Source: Loripinus fragilis (lineage: Eukaryota; Mollusca; Bivalvia; Lucinida; Lucinidae). Taken from it: DNA of 64,000 bases. The stretch lies in the NCBI GenBank assembly GCA_964019695.1, contig OZ026531.1:6147701-6211700 (forward strand), written 5' to 3'. Both the position numbers and the translations under genes were made by a program. This document shows, piece by piece, positions 63,236 through 64,000 of this stretch; the first letter of the stretch is position 1; each line of letters starts with the position of its first letter. The notes beneath the pieces were generated by a model. It searched no databases. It was not told where the DNA came from and saw only the letters and a program-made list of their open reading frames with translations.

Positions 63236-64000
63236 TACCTAAAAAAGAAAGAAAGTCAAATTAAAAAATATGACATAATGTACAAAAGAACTTGATATTT
63301 GTTATTCCTTTTAGACGGATGGCTGAGAATGGGTTTGCCCCCCCCCTAGGGAATTTTGCAGACATATCCTATCTTGTAGAGAATTGAATGCAGAGTCTTT
63401 TAAGAGATGTTTGCACTCTGTGCTCCGGGGCGTTAGTCTGTAAGAGCCTGTAACATACGTTACTTTATCAAACAAAGAAAAAGTAAATTGAAAGTTTGGG
63501 CTACAAATTAAAGACATTAAAATATTCATTTTTAAAAATCATTCATATAGTCTGCATACTGGATATCTTAACTATGTATGACAGCCATTTGAACAAAATT
63601 GCGGCTTCCTAAGGTGTCATATGCATTACATAAATCAGATAACCCATTAAAATTTGCAAGTGTGGCTAACATCATTTACATTCACAATCTCTCTGTGTGT
63701 TTTGCAAAATGTTTTTAACCATGTCTGACAAGCTTATGCAATTGGCTAACAGAAAAATTAAGGTTTGTTTCCCTAGCTTAAATATTTTTTCTGAAATAAG
63801 CAATTGAACAACCCTACCCCTACCCAGTTTTAAGGTGAAATGTTTGGTATTAAAACTAAAGTAAAAATAGTTAAAAAATATTTGCAGTTGATGAATGTGT
63901 TTCATTGTTTGGGATTTATTTGCTTATATGAAAAGACTCATAAATCTGCAAGTTTGTTGCAAAATTTTTAATATCAGAGGCTGTAACATATGTTACCTGA
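63236..64000. other. Unassigned right edge
   Basis: No gene seen. GAGCCTGTAACATACGTTAC (63443) and GGCTGTAACATATGTTACCT (63980) share a TAACATA.GTTA palindrome about 540 bases apart, perhaps ends of an element cut by the window. Confidence 0.35.

Overview
The window looks like eukaryotic, AT-rich, repeat-saturated genomic DNA. I read it as a bivalve mollusc, possibly a heterodont clam or mussel. This rests on the repeat types (short foldback elements, arrays of about 145 bp inside terminal hairpins, tRNA-derived SINEs sharing a tail, a Penelope-like element) and on a small spliced nuclear gene for a mitochondrial protein. There is no bacterial gene organisation. Species assignment is inference.

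Only one host gene is convincingly present: NDUFB3 (complex I subunit B12/NDUFB3) on the + strand. Exon 1 is 49102-49241 and exon 2 is 55878-56067. Between them is a 6.6-kb GT-AG intron packed with mobile DNA: a truncated LINE with an RNase H domain, a large inverted-repeat element, and a hAT element with a perfect 8-bp target duplication inside one arm of that inverted repeat.

The best-preserved mobile element is a 4.6-kb Penelope-like retroelement at 42632-47256. It has two almost identical 829-bp pseudo-LTRs, a separate ORF1, an RT ORF2, a GIY-YIG nuclease domain intact only in the upstream repeat, a hammerhead ribozyme fold in each pseudo-LTR, a ten-fold ACGT array upstream of each ribozyme, and a U UUU UUA slippery heptamer correctly phased to shift ORF1 into the ORF2 frame.

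Layout. 1-8 kb: 29-bp minisatellite, a dead LINE reverse transcriptase, foldback elements and a (GGTAA)n array. 8-21 kb: foldback elements, a hAT element with its target duplication (11002-11753), satellite-bearing elements and a SINE. 21-27 kb: a three- to four-level nest. 27-31 kb: a second copy of the 11-kb hAT element, split by a 2.2-kb satellite element. 31-40 kb: a cluster of retroposon-like repeats, then a second copy of the 3.7-kb TA-flanked element, carrying a non-autonomous mariner. 42-47 kb: the Penelope-like element. 48-56 kb: NDUFB3 and its upstream region. 56-64 kb: foldback elements, a SINE, a LINE tail and a 120-bp minisatellite.

Most other open frames are chance frames in repeats. 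No rRNA, true tRNA, CRISPR array or operon was seen.
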